Positions 5,527 to 6,875 of a stretch of 6,875 nt of DNA are shown in pieces; within the stretch, counting starts at the first letter, position 1; each line of letters starts with the position of its first letter. Position numbers and translations under genes: made by a program. The notes beneath the pieces were generated by a model. The model did not search any database. It was not told where the DNA came from and was given only the letters and a program-made list of their open reading frames with translations. This DNA is from an uncultured Collinsella sp. (GTDB lineage Bacteria; Actinomycetota; Coriobacteriia; Coriobacteriales; Coriobacteriaceae): the NCBI GenBank assembly GCA_905194675.1, contig CAJJTG010000068.1:1-6875 (forward strand). The letters run 5' to 3'.

Positions 5527-6875
5527 ATGGAACAGATTATCTTGAACATACTTGAGGCCCTGCGCCGCGGCGAGACCGTGGACGACAAGGCGCTCGTCAA
5601 ACTGATACATGCCGAGGCGCGCCGTGAGGGTGCCGACAAACGTGATTTGGCCAAGCGCCGTCTGCTGCCGTTCTACCAGCGGGTTAAACGTGAGGAGCCG
5701 GCTCGTTGGGCTGCGTGGAATGTCAATTCCGATCTGGAACGCCAACTGCTGCAGGTGCTGCGCATGAAGCCGCGCCGCACGGCTTCGGGCGTGGCGACCA
5801 TTACCGTCATCACCAAGCCCTGGCCATGCTCGGGCGATTGCCTATTTTGTCCCAACGATCTGCGCATGCCCAAGAGCTATCTGCACGCTGAGCCGGCGTG
5901 TGCCCGTGCGGAGCAAAACTGCTTCGATCCGTATCTGCAGGTGAGCGCTCGTCTGACCGCGCTTTCGCAGATGGGGCATGCGACCGACAAGATTGAGCTC
6001 ATTGTGCTCGGCGGTACCTGGAGCGACTATCCGCAAGGGTATCAGACGTGGTTTATGTCGGAGCTCTTCCGCGCGCTCAATGACGATGCCGTGGCTGGTG
6101 TGGCGGCTAACCCCATGTTGGCGTGTCCGGGCATCAGCCGTGCCGAGGCAGGGCGCCTGCTCGATGATGCTCCCGCCGATGCCCTGCCGCCGGTGGTAAC
6201 AGAGCGCCGCGAGCGCTATCGGGCTGCCGACATTGCGACAGACGAGGCCAAGCTTGCTGCCGGCGTTGCCGACGAGCAGGGGCGTGTGGATGCTGCCGTG
6301 GGCGGCTATAACCGCGCGGTGCGTTGTCTGTACGGCCCCGGCACGCCGTGGGGCGAGGTCGCCGAGTGGCAGACGGCAACGATGGAGGAGCTTGAGCAGC
6401 AGCAACGCATCAACGAGACGGCGAAGCATCGCGTGGTGGGGCTCGTTATCGAAACGCGTCCCGATGCTGTAACACCGCAGGCGCTCACGCTCATCCGTCG
6501 TCTGGGCTGTACCAAGATCCAGATGGGCATCCAGAGCCTCGACCAGCATCTGCTCGATATCAACGAGCGTCGCATTTCGGTGGCGCAGATCGAGCGCGCG
6601 TTTTCGCTTGCGCGCCTGTTTGGCTTTAAGATCCATGCGCATTTTATGCTCAACTTGCTGGGCGCCACGCCCGAGGGTGACAAGCGCGACTACGAGCGCT
6701 TTATGACCGAGGGGGCCTTTATGCCCGACGAGGTCAAAGTCTACCCGTGTGCGCTCATCGAGGGCTCGCGTCTGGTGGGCTGTTACGAGCGTGGCGAGTG
6801 GCGCCCCTATACCGAGGACGAGCTGCTCGATGTGTTGGCCGACGACATCGTGGTGACGCCGGCGTTCTGCCGCAT
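5527..6875 (+). CDS. elp3: Elp3-like radical SAM protein (tRNA uridine-34 modification), partial
   Basis: From ATG 5527, 449 codons are visible and the C-terminus lies beyond the window. In-frame stop TGA at 5470 and no other in-frame ATG or GTG between it and 5527 fix the start. Residues 1-75 form a charged helical N-terminal domain as in Elp3. The radical SAM cluster is KPWPCSGDCLFCP, with Cys101, Cys105 and Cys108 (CX3CX2C) expected to hold a [4Fe-4S] cluster. Further Elp3 landmarks are DPYLQVSARLTALSQMGH, then IVLGGTW (159-165), GLVIETRPD (ending at 313), QMGIQSL (332-338), GFKIHAHFMLNLLGATPEGD near 372, and PDEVKVYPC followed by LIEGSRL. Elp3 uses SAM and acetyl-CoA to add a carboxymethyl group to U34 of tRNA; the GNAT acetyltransferase domain should lie to the right and is not visible. 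The region between LGGTW and ETRPD is long. If the GNAT domain is absent, a different Elp3-like activity would be likelier. Confidence 0.88.
   Translation, partial: MEQIILNILEALRRGETVDDKALVKLIHAEARREGADKRDLAKRRLLPFYQRVKREEPARWAAWNVNSDLERQLLQVLRMKPRRTASGVATITVITKPWPCSGDCLFCPNDLRMPKSYLHAEPACARAEQNCFDPYLQVSARLTALSQMGHATDKIELIVLGGTWSDYPQGYQTWFMSELFRALNDDAVAGVAANPMLACPGISRAEAGRLLDDAPADALPPVVTERRERYRAADIATDEAKLAAGVADEQGRVDAAVGGYNRAVRCLYGPGTPWGEVAEWQTATMEELEQQQRINETAKHRVVGLVIETRPDAVTPQALTLIRRLGCTKIQMGIQSLDQHLLDINERRISVAQIERAFSLARLFGFKIHAHFMLNLLGATPEGDKRDYERFMTEGAFMPDEVKVYPCALIEGSRLVGCYERGEWRPYTEDELLDVLADDIVVTPAFCR

Noticed and set aside
5842..6642. A 266-codon minus-strand open frame opposite the Elp3-like gene
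   Set aside because: It lies wholly opposite conserved radical SAM sequence and has no recognisable domain.

Overview
The window is GC-rich bacterial DNA with no rRNA, tRNA, CRISPR array or transposase visible. Gene content and codon style (GC-rich third positions, GTG used as a start, an actinobacterial-type Ski2-like/DUF3516-style helicase, a membrane-anchored XRE regulator next to a DUF4097 protein) suggest an actinobacterium of the Coriobacteriia, perhaps a Collinsella relative. This placement is an inference from style, not from a marker gene.

Layout. Positions 1-1403 (minus strand) hold the N-terminal 467 codons of a DExH superfamily II RNA helicase that runs off the left edge. The 309-base gap 1404-1712 contains a 123-bp element bounded by perfect 19-bp inverted repeats (1525-1543 and 1629-1647). 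Positions 1713-2552 (minus) encode a TrmB-family tRNA methyltransferase whose normal catalytic-motif Asp is replaced by Thr. Positions 2671-3543 (minus) encode a class I SAM methyltransferase with the N-terminal signature of the Trm9/ALKBH8 wobble-uridine methyltransferases. These three minus-strand genes point the same way and form a likely RNA-metabolism cluster.

A divergent intergenic region (3544-3810) separates them from a two-gene plus-strand operon. It comprises a membrane-anchored XRE-type regulator (3811-4533) and a single-pass DUF4097-like beta-repeat protein (4530-5429), overlapping by 4 bp (ATGA) and followed by a probable intrinsic terminator (5476-5515). After it, on the plus strand, an Elp3-like radical SAM protein starts at 5527, apparently as a leaderless transcript, and runs off the right edge with its expected acetyltransferase domain out of view.

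How they may work together. In eukaryotes Elp3 starts cm5U formation at tRNA position 34, and Trm9 methyl-esterifies it to mcm5U. An Elp3-like gene and a Trm9-signature methyltransferase within about 2 kb of each other, with a TrmB homologue and an RNA helicase alongside, raises the possibility of a bacterial wobble-uridine modification route. The XRE/DUF4097 pair looks like a separate envelope-sensing module placed between them.
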